39,454 bases of DNA, taken from positions 1 to 39,454 of the forward strand of contig CAJFFX010000010.1 in the NCBI GenBank assembly GCA_904374485.1, in the 5' to 3' direction. The stretch is from Candidatus Pseudoscillospira falkowii. GTDB taxonomy: Bacteria; Bacillota; Clostridia; Oscillospirales; Oscillospiraceae. How positions within the stretch are numbered: the first letter of the stretch is position 1; each line of letters opens with the position of its first letter. The notes below the pieces were generated by a model. It had not been told where the DNA came from. It saw nothing but the letters and a program-made list of their open reading frames with translations, and ran no database searches. This document shows, in pieces, positions 1 to 8,013 of the stretch. The translations under genes were made by a program, and so were the position numbers.

Positions 1-1
1 C

Positions 2-1189
2 CGGCGCTTTCCGATGAAAGCGCTGTTTCTCGCGGCAAATCTGCTGTTTATTTCCGGAACGGTGCTGGCGGGAGCCGCGCCGACCTTTTCCCTCCTGCTG
101 CTGGGCCGCATCATCCAGGGAGTGGGCACCGGCATTGCCTTGCCGCTGATGTTCAATATCATCCTTGCCCGGGTGCCGGAGGACAAGCTGGGGGTGATGA
201 TGGGCGTCGCTTCGCTGATCATCGCCACGGCGCCGGCGGTGGGGCCGTTTTTGGGCGGCATGATCGTGCAGCATTTCGGCTGGCGGATGATTTTTGCGGC
301 GCTGCTGCCGCTGCTTCTGGCGTCTCTTGCGTTCGGCGCGGTGTCCATCCGGCAGCTCCGGCCAGTGGAAAAAGCGTCCTTTCGATGGCTGGATTATCTG
401 TTGCTGGCCTGTGCCTTCGCCTGCTTTATCTTTGCGCTCAGCGCCGCGTCCGGCGCAGGATGGATCAGCGGGCGGGTGCTGGGCCTGCTGGGCATCAGCG
501 CGCTGGCGCTGGGGGCCTTCTGCCGCCGCTCGTTGCGCGCGGCGCAGCCGCTGCTGCGGGTGCAGGTGTTCGGCTGCGCGCCCTTTTCCCTTCATGTGCT
601 GGCCATCGTTCTGATGCAGCTCATCTCTCTGGGCCTGGGCTTTCTGATCCCAAATTATGCCCAGCTGGTCTCCGGCATGACCGCCTTTGCCGCCGGCTGT
701 TTGCTGCTGCCGGGCTGCGCCTTGGGCGCGGCGCTGGCGCCGGTCAGCGGCCGGTTTCTCGACCGGTTTGGCGCAGCGAAGCCGATTTTGCTGGGCGGCG
801 GGATCGTTGCCGGTGCGGCGGTCTGCTTTGCTCTGCTTGCCCGGGATCTGACGGCGGCGCTGACCGTCGGGATCTATGTGTTTTATGCCGCCGGCATCGG
901 CTGTGCCATGGGCAACAGCATGACCAGCGGCCTGCGGCGGCTGCCGCCGGAATGGAACGCCGACGGCAACGCCGTGATCAACACGCTCCAGCAGCTGGCG
1001 GGCGCCATCGGCACGGCGGTGGTCAGCAGCACTGTGGCCGCCGCCCAAGCGCGGCCGGGCGCGGCGCTGGCCGAGGCCACCATGAGCGGCACCCAGTCTG
1101 CCTTCTGGCTGCTGGCGGCGCTGGCAGTCGCCGCGCTGGTCTGCTCTGCCGGAGCCTTTTATGCGGCGCGGCCGCATCGCGCTGCCTGA
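2..1189 (+). CDS. MFS drug/solute exporter, 5' end outside window
   Basis: This is a polytopic inner-membrane protein of the major facilitator superfamily, probably a proton-driven multidrug exporter of the DHA2 type. The frame is open from the first bases, and residues RRFPMK look like the end of the conserved loop 2-3 motif, so about 60-70 N-terminal residues including the first two helices lie upstream of the window. The internal ATG at 14 is therefore not taken as the start. Visible family marks are GRIIQGVGTG in the fourth helix region and the antiporter-like stretch APAVGPFLGG. Long hydrophobic helices alternate with short basic loops up to the C-terminus (ARPHRAA). A strong terminator follows. 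The substrate cannot be told from the sequence. Confidence 0.85.
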   Translation, partial: RRFPMKALFLAANLLFISGTVLAGAAPTFSLLLLGRIIQGVGTGIALPLMFNIILARVPEDKLGVMMGVASLIIATAPAVGPFLGGMIVQHFGWRMIFAALLPLLLASLAFGAVSIRQLRPVEKASFRWLDYLLLACAFACFIFALSAASGAGWISGRVLGLLGISALALGAFCRRSLRAAQPLLRVQVFGCAPFSLHVLAIVLMQLISLGLGFLIPNYAQLVSGMTAFAAGCLLLPGCALGAALAPVSGRFLDRFGAAKPILLGGGIVAGAAVCFALLARDLTAALTVGIYVFYAAGIGCAMGNSMTSGLRRLPPEWNADGNAVINTLQQLAGAIGTAVVSSTVAAAQARPGAALAEATMSGTQSAFWLLAALAVAALVCSAGAFYAARPHRAA

Positions 1190-1205
1190 AGAACAATCGT
1201 GGGCG

Positions 1206-1242
1206 AAAGTGCCGGGCAGTTTTGGGCTGCCCGGCACTTTTT
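1206..1242 (+). terminator. Rho-independent terminator after MFS gene
   Basis: A 14-bp perfect stem (1206-1219 with 1227-1240) with a 7-base loop ends in a run of T at 1238-1242, 17 bases after the MFS stop codon. Confidence 0.9.
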
Positions 1243-1329
1243 CTGCCCTTTGGGAATGGACGGATGGCTTTTTGCGGCGCCGCCTGCTATACTGGAGACG
1301 AAAAATACTGTCAAAATCCGGAAAAAGAC

Positions 1330-1360
1330 TTGACTGTAAAGCCCCTTGATACCCGATACT
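1330..1360 (+). promoter_or_regulatory. Probable MerR-type promoter with 19-bp spacer
   Basis: TTGACT (1330-1335) and GATACT (1355-1360) are separated by 19 bases instead of the usual 17. Over-long spacers are the hallmark of promoters that MerR-family proteins activate by DNA untwisting, and the next gene encodes a MerR protein, so autoregulation is inferred. Confidence 0.55.
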
Positions 1361-1384
1361 GAAGGGGAAAGGGAGGGAAAGCCC

Positions 1385-2851
1385 ATGACGATCAAGGAAC
1401 TGGAAGAGAAAACGGGCCTGGCCCGGGCGAATATCCGCTATTACGAACAGCAGGGGCTGGTGCATCCCGCGCGGCAGGAGAACGGTTATCGGGATTATAC
1501 CGAGGAAGACCTCGCGACATTGCGCAAGGTGAAGCTCCTGCGCCATCTGGGGCTGGGCATCGACACCATCCGCGCCGTGCAGCGCGGGGCGCAGCCCCTG
1601 GGCGAGGCCCTGGCGGCCCGGGAGGAAGAACTGAGCGGCGAGGCCGCGCTGCTGGCGCGGGAAAAGGCTGTGTGCCGGGAACTGCGCGGCAGCGGCATCG
1701 CTTACGATACCCTGCAGCCGGAAACGTACCTCGCGGCGCTGGAGCGGGAGGAGACCGGCGATGCCGTGCGGCCGGAGCAGGGCGATATTATCCGGCCTCT
1801 CAAATGTCCCTGGCGCAGATTCTTTGCCCGCAGTTTGGACTGGAGCATCTACAGCTGGCTGTGGAGCCTGCTGGCCGCGCGCTTTCTTCCCTTGGAGGGG
1901 ACGGCAGAAGCGGCGTCATCCATCCTGGGCTGGTGCATCGCCCTGCTGCTGATGCTGGCGCTGGAACCGCTGCTTTTGAGCCGTTTCGGCACGACGCCCG
2001 GCAAATGGATCCTGGGCCTGCGCGTCAGCGATGTCTACGGCGAAAAGCTCACCTATGACCAGGCTCTGCGCCGAACGTGGTGGGTGTTGCTCCAAGGTAT
2101 GGGCCTGAATTTCTATTTAGTCAATTTCTATTTTACCTATAAAAGCTATGAGCGCTGTATGGCCGGCGTACCCTCGGTTTGGGAGGAAAACACAGTCAGC
2201 ACCCTCAAAGACACCAAGGCCTGGCGCGGGTTTGTCTATGTGGGGATCTATGCGGCGGTGATTTTGATCGGCTTGTGTACATATCAGCCAGAGCTGCCAA
2301 ATCATGGGCCGCTGACAAAAGCGGACTTTATTGAAAACTGCAACGTGATCGCCGAGCGAGAAGGGTATGCGCGGCAGTTAGAATATGACGGCACATGGCA
2401 GAAAGCATCATGGGAATATGACCCGTATTATGATTGGGATCAGCTCCCGGTAACGTATGAACTGCTGTATGACGATCAGGGAGCGGTAATGGGTGTGCGG
2501 CTTCATATTGAAACCGATGCTGAAGCGAATGTCGAAGATTTTAAGTGGCAGTTTGCGATTTCGTATGAGGTGCTGCAGAGCCGTATGCGCGGGATAGGGG
2601 CGATTTTGCATCAATCGGATTGGAAAGAAATTCCCTTTAATGAAAGCGGTGCCTACCAGTGCGGCAATGTTATGATTCAGTGCGACGTGGTCAGTGAGAA
2701 TATGGCGCTTCACAGCAACTCTGTTTGGAATGACGTCAATCGCCAGCGGCAGCACGAAGCGGCTGCGCATACAGAAGTAGGTGAGGAGATCATCTATGAG
2801 AAAGTGGATGGGTATTACGCCTGCACCGTCACCCTGACGCTGACGGAATGA
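1385..2851 (+). CDS. MerR-family regulator fused to RDD membrane domain
   Basis: This is a 488-residue protein. Residues 1-70 are a MerR winged helix-turn-helix (ANIRYYEQQGLV, GYRDYTEEDL), followed by a short helical linker. Residues about 142-255 form an RDD domain (RRFFARSLDW, then two hydrophobic helices and FGTTPGKWILGLRV). Another membrane helix lies at about 281-300 (YVGIYAAVILIGLCTY), and the last 185 residues are a hydrophilic, probably extracytoplasmic domain I do not recognise. I chose the ATG at 1385 because a purine-rich GGGAGGG site precedes it and the MerR domain starts there; an upstream in-frame ATG at 1346 lies inside the promoter. A membrane-tethered one-component regulator is inferred. 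The signal is unknown. Confidence 0.85.
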   Translation: MTIKELEEKTGLARANIRYYEQQGLVHPARQENGYRDYTEEDLATLRKVKLLRHLGLGIDTIRAVQRGAQPLGEALAAREEELSGEAALLAREKAVCRELRGSGIAYDTLQPETYLAALEREETGDAVRPEQGDIIRPLKCPWRRFFARSLDWSIYSWLWSLLAARFLPLEGTAEAASSILGWCIALLLMLALEPLLLSRFGTTPGKWILGLRVSDVYGEKLTYDQALRRTWWVLLQGMGLNFYLVNFYFTYKSYERCMAGVPSVWEENTVSTLKDTKAWRGFVYVGIYAAVILIGLCTYQPELPNHGPLTKADFIENCNVIAEREGYARQLEYDGTWQKASWEYDPYYDWDQLPVTYELLYDDQGAVMGVRLHIETDAEANVEDFKWQFAISYEVLQSRMRGIGAILHQSDWKEIPFNESGAYQCGNVMIQCDVVSENMALHSNSVWNDVNRQRQHEAAAHTEVGEEIIYEKVDGYYACTVTLTLTE

Positions 2852-2861
2852 CGCTTTCCCT

Positions 2862-2890
2862 TTGACATTCGCCGCCAAATGGTGTAGCTT
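2862..2890 (+). promoter_or_regulatory. Probable sigma-A promoter for mtnA operon
   Basis: TTGACA (2862-2867), a 17-base spacer, then TAGCTT (2885-2890). The -10 is weak. The leader to the start codon is about 40 bases, too short for a SAM-type riboswitch. Confidence 0.55.
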
Positions 2891-2937
2891 TATGGAAGGA
2901 CTTTCTTTATAGACTTTTTGGATAAAGGAGAATGGCT

Positions 2938-4017
2938 ATGCCTTCCATTTTAGATCACGATACCGTGGCGCTGGATGAAAGCGCCCATGCGCTGGTCATC
3001 ATCGACCAGACGCTGCTGCCCGGGGAGATCAAACTGCTGCATCTCACAAAACAGAACGAGATTTGGGAAGCGATCAAGGCGCTGCGGGTGCGCGGCGCGC
3101 CGGCCATCGGCGTGGCGGCGGCCATCGGCCTGTATCTCGCGGCGCGGGAGATCGAAGCGGACGACCGCGCCGGCTTTCTGAAAAAGCTCCATGGGGCGGC
3201 GGACTATCTCAATTCCGCCCGTCCCACGGCGGTGAATCTGTCCTGGGCCCTGGCGCGCATGGAGCGCGCGGCGGCGCAGAGCGGGGCGGAAACGCCCGAG
3301 AAAGTGCGGGAGGCGCTGCGCCGGGAGTGCCTGGCCATCTGGGAAGAAGACATCGACGTATGCCGCCGCCTGGGGGAAAACGGCCTGACTTTGGTCAAGC
3401 CCGGCTTCGGCCTTCTGACTCACTGCAACGCCGGCCAGCTGGCCACCGTACGCTACGGCACCGCCACGGCCCCCATGTACCTGGGCCATGCGCGGGGCTA
3501 CGGCTTCCGTGTGTACTGCGACGAGACCCGCCCCCTGCTGCAGGGCGCGCGGCTGACCAGCTTCGAACTGTCCTCCGCCGGCATCGACACCACGCTGATC
3601 TGCGACAATATGGCGGCCTCTGTGATGAAGAAGGGGCTGATCGACGCGGTGTTCGTGGGCTGCGATCGGGTGGCCGCCAACGGCGACGCCGCCAATAAGA
3701 TCGGCACTCTGGGCGTGGCGATCCTGGCAAAGCATTTCGGCATCCCTTTCTATGTGGTGGCGCCTTCGTCCACCATCGACATGAATACGCCCACCGGGGC
3801 GGACATCGTCATCGAGGAACGCGACGGCGGCGAGATCTGCGAAATGTGGTATGAACGGCGCATGGCGCCGGAGGGGATCAAAACCTGGAACCCGGCCTTC
3901 GATGTGACGGAGCACGACCTGGTTTCCGCCATCGTCACCGAATACGGCGTGGCCCGCGCGCCCTACGACGTTTCCCTGCGGGAAATCTTCGCAAAGAAGG
4001 AGGCGGCGCGAAAATGA
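2938..4017 (+). CDS. mtnA: S-methyl-5-thioribose-1-phosphate isomerase (MtnA type)
   Basis: This cytosolic aldose-ketose isomerase opens the furanose ring of 5-methylthioribose-1-phosphate, or 5-deoxyribose-1-phosphate, to the 1-phospho-ketose. The family marks are RGAPAIGVAAAIG, the catalytic cysteine in THCNAG (about C163) and the catalytic aspartate in GCDRVAANGDAANKIGT (about D243). Both match the Cys/Asp pair known in the family, and the 359-residue length is normal. Of two in-frame ATGs (2932 and 2938), the second sits 7 bases after AAAGGAG and is preferred; the first is only one base away. It overlaps the aldolase gene by 4 bases (ATGA), so the two are translationally coupled. No methylthioribose kinase or later methionine-salvage gene is nearby, which favours a DHAP-shunt role. 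Confidence 0.93.
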   Translation: MPSILDHDTVALDESAHALVIIDQTLLPGEIKLLHLTKQNEIWEAIKALRVRGAPAIGVAAAIGLYLAAREIEADDRAGFLKKLHGAADYLNSARPTAVNLSWALARMERAAAQSGAETPEKVREALRRECLAIWEEDIDVCRRLGENGLTLVKPGFGLLTHCNAGQLATVRYGTATAPMYLGHARGYGFRVYCDETRPLLQGARLTSFELSSAGIDTTLICDNMAASVMKKGLIDAVFVGCDRVAANGDAANKIGTLGVAILAKHFGIPFYVVAPSSTIDMNTPTGADIVIEERDGGEICEMWYERRMAPEGIKTWNPAFDVTEHDLVSAIVTEYGVARAPYDVSLREIFAKKEAARK

Positions 4018-4676
4018 CGGCATACCCTACCGACGAAGAGGCCCGGGACCTCCTGATCCGGGTGGGCCGCCTTTTGTATGAAGAGGGGCTGAACACCGGA
4101 ACCGACGGCAACTTCAGCTGCCGGGTGGACGGCGGCGCGCACCTGTGGACCACTTGCTCGGGCAGCGCCAAGGGCTTTCTCACCGAGGCCGATCTGGTCA
4201 AGACCGATCTCGACGGCCGTGTGCTGGAAGGAACGGCCAAGCCCTCCAGCGAACTCAAACTCCATTTGAACGTCTATCGCTGCAACGCCCTGGCCCAGGC
4301 GGCGGTCCACGCCCACACTGTGGCGGCCACGGCCCTGGCCTCTGCCGGCGTGGGGCTGACGGAGCCCCTGCTGGCGCCGGTGCCGCTGCAGCTGGGACGG
4401 GTCTATGTGGCGCCCTATGCCCTGACGGGCACCCAGGCCGTGGCGGACAGCATTCTGCCCTATGTCAAAGACAATAACGCGGTGCTGCTGGCAAACCACG
4501 GCGCCCTCACCTGGGGGAAGGATCTCTGGCAGGCATTTACCCGCATGGAGACGCTGGAGCGCTGCGCCCAGATCTATCTCCAGGTCCGCGCCCTGGGCAC
4601 GCCCCAGTATCTGACGCCGCTGCAGGAACAGGAACTCCACGACTACGGCGTGCGTCTGGGGAATTTTGAGAAATAA
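4014..4676 (+). CDS. Class II aldolase, probably 5-deoxyribulose-1-phosphate type
   Basis: This is a 220-residue zinc-dependent aldolase of the fuculose/rhamnulose-1-phosphate aldolase (adducin-like) family. Visible active-site elements are a phosphate-binding GTDGNFS, the catalytic glutamate in KPSSELK (about E80), and the zinc ligands HAH (H99, H101) and NHG (H162). It is coupled by an ATGA overlap to the MtnA-type isomerase. In bacteria with the isomerase-aldolase pair (DrdI/DrdA or DHAP-shunt systems), the aldolase splits 5-deoxyribulose-1-P or methylthioribulose-1-P to DHAP plus acetaldehyde or 2-methylthioacetaldehyde. Alternatives are a methylthioribulose-1-P dehydratase (MtnB, same fold) or a plain sugar-phosphate aldolase. 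The aldolase reading is inference from context. Confidence 0.82.
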   Translation: MTAYPTDEEARDLLIRVGRLLYEEGLNTGTDGNFSCRVDGGAHLWTTCSGSAKGFLTEADLVKTDLDGRVLEGTAKPSSELKLHLNVYRCNALAQAAVHAHTVAATALASAGVGLTEPLLAPVPLQLGRVYVAPYALTGTQAVADSILPYVKDNNAVLLANHGALTWGKDLWQAFTRMETLERCAQIYLQVRALGTPQYLTPLQEQELHDYGVRLGNFEK

Positions 4677-4689
4677 AAGAGAAACCACA

Positions 4690-4735
4690 AAAACAGGGCG
4701 CCGTCTGCCCGGATAGGCAGACGGCGCCCTGTTTT
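4690..4735. terminator. Bidirectional terminator between convergent genes
   Basis: A perfect 20-bp stem (4690-4709 with 4716-4735) with a 6-base loop is flanked by an A run on the left and a T run on the right. It serves the aldolase gene on the plus strand and the membrane-protein gene on the minus strand. Confidence 0.92.
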
Positions 4736-4741
4736 CGCTTT

Positions 4742-5455
4742 TCAGGAGCGTTTTTTCAGCCGCAGGAGCTTGGCGGCGAGAAGATCGCGCTTTCGGTGGA
4801 ATTTCAGGAAAATGTAGATCCAGCCGCCGGCGAAAAAGACCAAAGACAGCCGCAGCGGCGTGGGAAAACCCAGGGCGGCGAACAGCGGATAGCTCACAGC
4901 GGCGGTGAGGGCGATGCCGGCGCTTACCAGCGCGCTCAGCCGCGCCAGAAAGCCCAGGGTGGAAATGGACTGGAAATACTGCTCCCACCGGTCGCTGTCC
5001 TTTTTGTACCAAAGCCCCTTGATCCAGGCCCAGAGCAGAAACAGCCCCAGGGTGACGAGGCCCGCCAGGCTGACCAGCAGGCAGCAGAGCAGGGCAAACA
5101 GCGCCAGGCGGCCGATGGAAAGCTGGCCCGCCGCCTGCAGCGTCCACAAAAACCATCCGCCGAGTCCCGCCGCCGCGGCGGAGAGGATCAGGGCGGGCAG
5201 CAGGTAAAAGCGCTCCCGGTAGCAGGCGTACTGGTGGAAGCACTGGGCCGCGCCGCCGGCGAGCGCCAGGGCCAGAAAAGCGGCCCAGGCGCCGCTGCCC
5301 TGCAGCAGGCAGGCGGCGGAAAACAGCAGGGAGAGGGCCAGCGTGACGGAGCCGGAGCGGCCCCGGGCGGCGGTTTCGATCTCCCGGTCCCGCTCGTCGG
5401 GGAGCAGGTGGAGCGCCTCGGCCTGGCGGCGCTCTTCTTCACGGGTGCGGTTCAT
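4742..5455 (-). CDS. Membrane protein of unknown function, third gene of XRE operon
   Basis: This is a 237-residue protein with a charged cytoplasmic start (about residues 1-35, rich in Arg and Glu) and then about six hydrophobic segments: near 37-52, 55-72, 84-105, 112-145, 172-195 and 203-220. It ends in a basic tail. AAGGAGG stands 8 bases before the ATG. It follows the regulator and the other membrane-protein gene in one operon with short gaps. Small regulator-plus-membrane-protein operons like this are frequent in Clostridia, but their function is mostly unknown and I see no catalytic motif. Confidence 0.75.
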   Translation of the reverse strand: MNRTREEERRQAEALHLLPDERDREIETAARGRSGSVTLALSLLFSAACLLQGSGAWAAFLALALAGGAAQCFHQYACYRERFYLLPALILSAAAAGLGGWFLWTLQAAGQLSIGRLALFALLCCLLVSLAGLVTLGLFLLWAWIKGLWYKKDSDRWEQYFQSISTLGFLARLSALVSAGIALTAAVSYPLFAALGFPTPLRLSLVFFAGGWIYIFLKFHRKRDLLAAKLLRLKKRS

Positions 5456-5469
5456 GGAAAAAGCCTCCT

Positions 5470-5901
5470 TCAGGTGTGATTTTCATAGTGGACCGCGCAG
5501 CACAGCTCGATGATGTAGCTGGCGGTGAACAGCAGGCCGGCGACGATCAGCATGGCGGCGAGGAGCATTTGCTGCATTTCCTCCGCCGAAAAGGCGACGC
5601 CCAGCGCCAGGCCCAGGCAGAGGGCGAAGAGGATGCCCCGCAGGATCGCCAGGGTCCTGTCCCGGGTTTTCAGATTGATCAGCTGATTGCGCTCGTCCCG
5701 CTCGTTCATCTTGTCCTGGTAGGAGAGATTACGGTTCAGCGCGCGCAGCAAACTGCTGCTGCCCCAGAGCAGGCAGATCACGATCAGCACCACGGACTTG
5801 ACCTCCCAATGCCCGGTATGGATGGCGGCACCCAGGAGCAGCAGGCCCATGAGCATGCCGAACAGGCCCCAGATAAAATTTTTGCGGTGATAGATTTTCA
5901 T
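5470..5901 (-). CDS. Small membrane protein, second gene of XRE operon
   Basis: A 143-residue protein with four predicted membrane helices in two pairs (about 10-27 and 33-50, then 85-103 and 110-130). They are separated by a hydrophilic loop with NERDERNQLINLKTRDRT, which is typical of a clostridial family of unknown function encoded beside XRE regulators. The start at 5901 is chosen because AGGAGG lies 9 bases upstream; the frame is open further upstream but would overlap the regulator gene. It is probably co-expressed with the flanking genes. No enzymatic motif is visible. Confidence 0.75.
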   Translation of the reverse strand: MKIYHRKNFIWGLFGMLMGLLLLGAAIHTGHWEVKSVVLIVICLLWGSSSLLRALNRNLSYQDKMNERDERNQLINLKTRDRTLAILRGILFALCLGLALGVAFSAEEMQQMLLAAMLIVAGLLFTASYIIELCCAVHYENHT

Positions 5902-5924
5902 AGCGATGTTCCTCCTGACGCCGG

Positions 5925-6161
5925 TCACGAAAATTCTTCTTCCAGGGCGCGGTCCTCCAGCGCCTTGTTCTCTTTCAGGCAGCACAGCTCCTCCACACTG
6001 ACGCCGAACACCTCCGCCATGCGGTAGGCCAGCATCAGCGAAGGGCTGTACTGCTCTTTTTCAATGGAAATAATGGTCCGGGACGAAACGTGGACCAGTT
6101 CCGCCAGCTGCTGCTGGGTCAGCCCCGCGGCGGTGCGGAATTCTTTGACGCGTGTTTTCAT
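5925..6161 (-). CDS. XRE-family transcriptional regulator (small, autoregulating)
   Basis: A 78-residue protein that is almost entirely one Cro/CI-type helix-turn-helix: VKEFRTAAGLTQQQLAELVHVS is the N-terminal part and RTIISIEKEQYSPS is the recognition region. It ends in an acidic tail. The start at 6161 follows GAGGAGG by 5 bases; an upstream in-frame ATG at 6194 lies inside an operator palindrome and lacks a ribosome site. It is first in an operon with two membrane proteins. The promoter region carries three copies of an ATGAAG-based element, so the protein most likely represses its own operon, as expected for this class. Confidence 0.88.
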   Translation of the reverse strand: MKTRVKEFRTAAGLTQQQLAELVHVSSRTIISIEKEQYSPSLMLAYRMAEVFGVSVEELCCLKENKALEDRALEEEFS

Positions 6162-6178
6162 GGGCCCCTCCTCAAAAT

Positions 6179-6262
6179 ATGAAGTTTGCTTCATGTGAGG
6201 TCAACTTCATATTAGCAGAGCGCGCCGCCGTTGTCAAGAAGAAAATGTGAAGTTTGCTTCAT
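6179..6262 (-). promoter_or_regulatory. XRE operon promoter with repeated ATGAAG operators
   Basis: On the minus strand TTGACA (6237-6232), a 17-base spacer and TAATAT (6214-6209) form a near-perfect sigma-A promoter. Around it are two copies of a 15-base palindromic element (6180-6194 and 6248-6262; core ATGAAG-N4-CTTCAT) and one half site (6201-6210) abutting the -10. One full site lies upstream of the -35 and one just upstream of the ribosome site, a classic layout for repression by the adjacent XRE protein. Confidence 0.8.
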
Positions 6263-6271
6263 GCCGAATAT

Positions 6272-6307
6272 TAAAAAAGCGCGGGAGCGTTTTTGGCGCT
6301 CCCGCGC
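6272..6307 (-). terminator. Rho-independent terminator of SLH lipoprotein gene
   Basis: On the minus strand an 11-bp GC-rich stem (6307-6297 with 6289-6279) is followed by TTTTTT (6278-6273), starting 10 bases after the lipoprotein stop codon. Confidence 0.88.
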
Positions 6308-6316
6308 GGGGATGCT

Positions 6317-7159
6317 TCAGGAAAGGGCGGCGCTTCCGTAGAGCAGATTGTAGATGCTCTGGGCGGCCTGGGCGCGGCTCACGGTCTCCTCCGGCAGGAG
6401 ATTCCGGCCGCTGGTCTCCAGGATGCCGCGCTCGATGCACCAGGACATGGGCTGGACGGCCCAGGAGGCCACGTCGCCGCTGTCGCTGTATGGGGCGAAG
6501 GTGGTCATAGGGTCCTCGGCAAAGCCGCCGCAGGCGGTGTAGATCAGGGTACACAGCTCCTGGCGGGTGAGGCTGCGCTCCGGGGCGAAATTGTTCTGCG
6601 TGCCGCCGGAGGCGAAGCCGTTTTGCTTCAGGGCGGCGAGATAGGGAGTGTACCAGGTGTCGCCGGCGTCGGCAAAGTTGTCGCCGTCTTCGACGGGCGC
6701 GATCTCCAGGGCGCGGCACAGCAGAACGGCAAACTGCCCGCGGCTGATGGGGCGGCTGGGGTAAAAGCTCTTTTCCTCGGTGGAGAGAATGCCGTCCGCG
6801 GCCAGGGTGTTGATCGCCTCGGCGTACCAGGCGGTGCTGCTGACGTCGTTGAAATAAGCGCTGCCCTGCACCGGCACGCTGCCGATACAGGCCCATTCGT
6901 CGCGCTCTACGTCTTCCAGGGGCTCGCGGCCCTGGGTCCACCACAGGGCGCGGAAATACTTGCCGTTGTGGATCACGATGTCGCCGGCGTGGTAAATCTC
7001 GTCGGGCGACCATGCGGGGTAAAAGGTGTCGACGAGGGCGTCTTCCGGTGCGCCTTCCCCGCCGGAGGAGGGGGCCGGTTCCGTTTCGCCGCAGGCGCAC
7101 AGCAGCGCTGCCAGCAGCAGGGCAAGGACCAGGGGGACAGTATGGATCTTGACGGCCAT
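6317..7159 (-). CDS. SLH-domain lipoprotein with carbohydrate-binding module
   Basis: A 280-residue exported protein. The N-terminus is a lipoprotein signal (hydrophobic VPLVLALLLAALLCAC, with the last Cys as lipid anchor), followed by a short Ser/Glu/Pro-rich linker. Next comes a module resembling CBM5/12 chitin-binding domains (AWSPDEIYHAGDIVIHNGKY, RALWWTQGREP). The rest is three S-layer homology repeats starting near FNDVSSTAWY, FADAGDTWY and YSDSGDVASW. SLH repeats bind pyruvylated secondary wall polymers, so the protein bridges membrane and wall. I chose the ATG at 7159 because GGAGGTG precedes it at the right distance; the in-frame ATG at 7180 has no ribosome site. Promoter evidence is weak (possible TATACT just upstream). 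Confidence 0.88.
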   Translation of the reverse strand: MAVKIHTVPLVLALLLAALLCACGETEPAPSSGGEGAPEDALVDTFYPAWSPDEIYHAGDIVIHNGKYFRALWWTQGREPLEDVERDEWACIGSVPVQGSAYFNDVSSTAWYAEAINTLAADGILSTEEKSFYPSRPISRGQFAVLLCRALEIAPVEDGDNFADAGDTWYTPYLAALKQNGFASGGTQNNFAPERSLTRQELCTLIYTACGGFAEDPMTTFAPYSDSGDVASWAVQPMSWCIERGILETSGRNLLPEETVSRAQAAQSIYNLLYGSAALS

Positions 7160-7224
7160 GGGCGGACACCTCCGTTTCATGTTCAGTATAGAATAGTTTT
7201 CCGGAAAAAGAAAGGGGCGCGGGC

Positions 7225-7260
7225 AAAAAAACGTCCGGCAGGCGAAGGGCCTGCCGGACG
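7225..7260 (-). terminator. Rho-independent terminator of amino acid ABC operon
   Basis: On the minus strand a 12-bp stem (7260-7249 with 7243-7232), a 5-base loop and a run of seven T (7231-7225) follow the ATPase gene stop at 7271. Confidence 0.92.
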
Positions 7261-7270
7261 GCGGAGACGC

Positions 7271-8011
<741 letters not shown>

Positions 8012-8013
8012 GT

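Noticed and set aside
2891-2937. SAM or other riboswitch before mtnA
   Set aside because: The leader is only about 40 bases, too short for any known aptamer plus platform.
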